A stretch of DNA of 5,423 bases from Desulfobacteraceae bacterium (lineage in GTDB: Bacteria; Desulfobacterota; Desulfobacteria; Desulfobacterales; UBA11574): the NCBI GenBank assembly GCA_002868985.1, contig PKTV01000140.1:1-5423 (forward strand), written 5' to 3'. Position 1 is the stretch's first letter, and every line of letters begins with the position of its first letter. Both the position numbers and the translations under genes were made by a program. Below, piece by piece: positions 4,597 to 5,423 of this stretch. The notes under the pieces are model-generated. The model was not told the DNA's origin. It saw nothing but the letters and a program-made list of their open reading frames with translations, and searched no databases.

Positions 4597-5423
4597 ATGA
4601 CTGATAAGATCCTCGGATCCGTTCTTGTTGTCGGGGGTGGAATAGCCGGAATGCAGGCCTCACTGGACCTGGCGGATTCCGGATATCTGGTTCACCTGGT
4701 GGAAAAATCGTCCGCCATCGGTGGCGTAATGAGTGAACTGGATAAAACGTTCCCCACCAACGATTGTGCAATGTGAATTATTTCACCCAAACTGGTCGAG
4801 GTCGGCCGGCATCTTAACATCAACCTTATTACCTGTGCTGAAGTTGATAAGGTTGAGGGTACTGAAGGAAATTTCAAAGTCACAGTCAATAAAAGCCCCC
4901 GCTATATTGATCTCGATAAATGTACATCCTGTGGCGATTGCGTCGAGGTGTGCCCTGTCTCATTACCCAGCGAATATGATCAAGGTTTTAGCGAAAGAAA
5001 GGCAACGTATAAAAAATACGCCCAGGCGATCCCCGGTGCATTTGCCATACAAAAAGCAGACCAGGCGCCTTGCCGCCTGGCATGCCCTGCCGGTTTGAAC
5101 GTTCAGGGATATGTTCAGATGGTGGGCCAGGGTAAATATAAAGAAGCCCTCAAAATTATTATGGAAGACCTGCCGTTACCCGGTGTGCTGGGGCGCATTT
5201 GTCCCCATGGATGCGAAGATGCATGCCGCCGGTGTGATGTGGATTCTCCGGTGGGTATCCGGAATCTAAAGCGGTTGGCTGCAGACCAATTTGATCCCCG
5301 GGATATAGAGATCGCATGCCTTCCTGCAAGGGATGAAAAAGTGGCCATCATCGGTTCCGGTCCGGCAGGATTGTCTGCCGCGTATCATTTGGCCCGCAAA
5401 GGGATTTTATCCACCATATATGA
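4597..5423 (+). CDS. hdrA: HdrA-like iron-sulfur flavoprotein, selenoprotein, 3' partial
   Basis: This is the A subunit type of heterodisulfide reductase, an FAD and iron-sulfur hub that passes electrons between ferredoxin, NAD(P)H or hydrogenase modules and thiol/disulfide partners in the cytoplasm. ATG at 4597 follows AAGGAG (4585-4590) at 6 nt; an in-frame ATG at 4537 lacks such a site. The FAD motif GGGIAG is at 13-18 with Glu36. The stretch DKTFPTNDCAM (49-59) is followed by TGA, read as Sec60, at the family's Cys-x2-Cys, then IISPKLVEVGRH as in HdrA. A [4Fe-4S] site is Cys109, 112, 115 and 119. From about 155 comes a GltD/DPYD-like Fe-S region (Cys159, 163, 202, 206, 210, with an extra Cys213), then a second nucleotide-binding motif GSGPAG (253-258). 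The reading runs 275 residues and leaves the window mid-codon. The FAD motif is near the N-terminus, so the N-terminal cluster domain of methanogen HdrA is absent. The exact partners lie outside the window. Confidence 0.92.
4774..4809 (+). promoter_or_regulatory. Sec UGA codon and bacterial SECIS hairpin
   Basis: TGA (4774-4776) is followed after 15 nt by a stem pairing 4792-4797 (CTGGTC) with 4804-4809 (GGCCGG), including two G-U pairs. G4798-C4803 can close a seventh pair around the apical loop AGGU (4799-4802). The loop begins about 21 nt past the UGA, within the spacing known for bacterial SECIS elements. The AGGU loop resembles that of E. coli fdhF, which SelB recognises. The hairpin lies within the coding frame over LVEVGR. 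selB, selC and selA are not in this window. Confidence 0.8.

Noticed and set aside
4774..4776. TGA as a true stop or pseudogene mutation in hdrA
   Set aside because: The frame stays open with conserved sequence on both sides, the codon sits at a known Cys/Sec position, and a SECIS-like hairpin follows.
4733..5098. 121-codon plus-strand open frame overlapping hdrA
   Set aside because: It lies in another frame over the Sec-containing hdrA region and shows no family motif. It appears only because hdrA is split at the TGA.

Overview
The window most resembles a chromosomal stretch of a sulfate-reducing Desulfobacterota (Desulfobacterales-like deltaproteobacterium). The clues are an HdrA-type flavoprotein that reads an in-frame TGA as selenocysteine, a sigma54-dependent two-component system whose kinase has a Rossmann-like N-terminus and a cysteine-bearing PAS domain, a bacterial archaemetzincin, and gene gaps full of imperfect palindromes. 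Genus cannot be told from this sequence.

Layout, left to right. Positions 1-250 look non-coding, with one strong hairpin (12-56). A minus-strand archaemetzincin gene (amzA, 251-796) reads from a TTG start. The 344-bp gap 797-1140 is dominated by a long imperfect inverted repeat (855-1054) whose outermost 24 bp match perfectly. Next comes a minus-strand operon: histidine kinase (4038 down to 2497), then an NtrC-family response regulator (2484 down to 1141), separated by 12 bp that carry a GGAGG ribosome binding site. The 558-bp gap 4039-4596 separates the kinase from a divergent plus-strand gene. It holds a MITE-like palindrome flanked by a 7-bp direct repeat (4205-4370) and a cluster of ATGTGTTAAATT-type repeats around a candidate promoter. 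The plus-strand gene (4597 to beyond the window end) is hdrA-like and runs off the right edge.

The most notable gene is hdrA. A simple stop-to-stop reading ends it at a TGA (4774-4776) after 59 residues, but the frame continues with clear HdrA homology. The TGA sits where the family has a conserved Cys (Cys-x2-Cys becomes Cys-Ala-Met-Sec), and a good bacterial SECIS hairpin with an AGGU apical loop follows at the right distance. After one [4Fe-4S] motif the protein enters a GltD/DPYD-like Fe-S region and a second dinucleotide-binding motif, which suggests a multi-module electron-transfer (possibly flavin-based bifurcating) subunit.

How the parts may work together is inference. The kinase could sense the NAD(H) pool or redox state through its Rossmann-like and PAS domains, phosphorylate the regulator, and so control a sigma54 promoter, possibly of redox genes nearby. 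I found no convincing -24/-12 promoter in front of hdrA, so a direct link is unproven.
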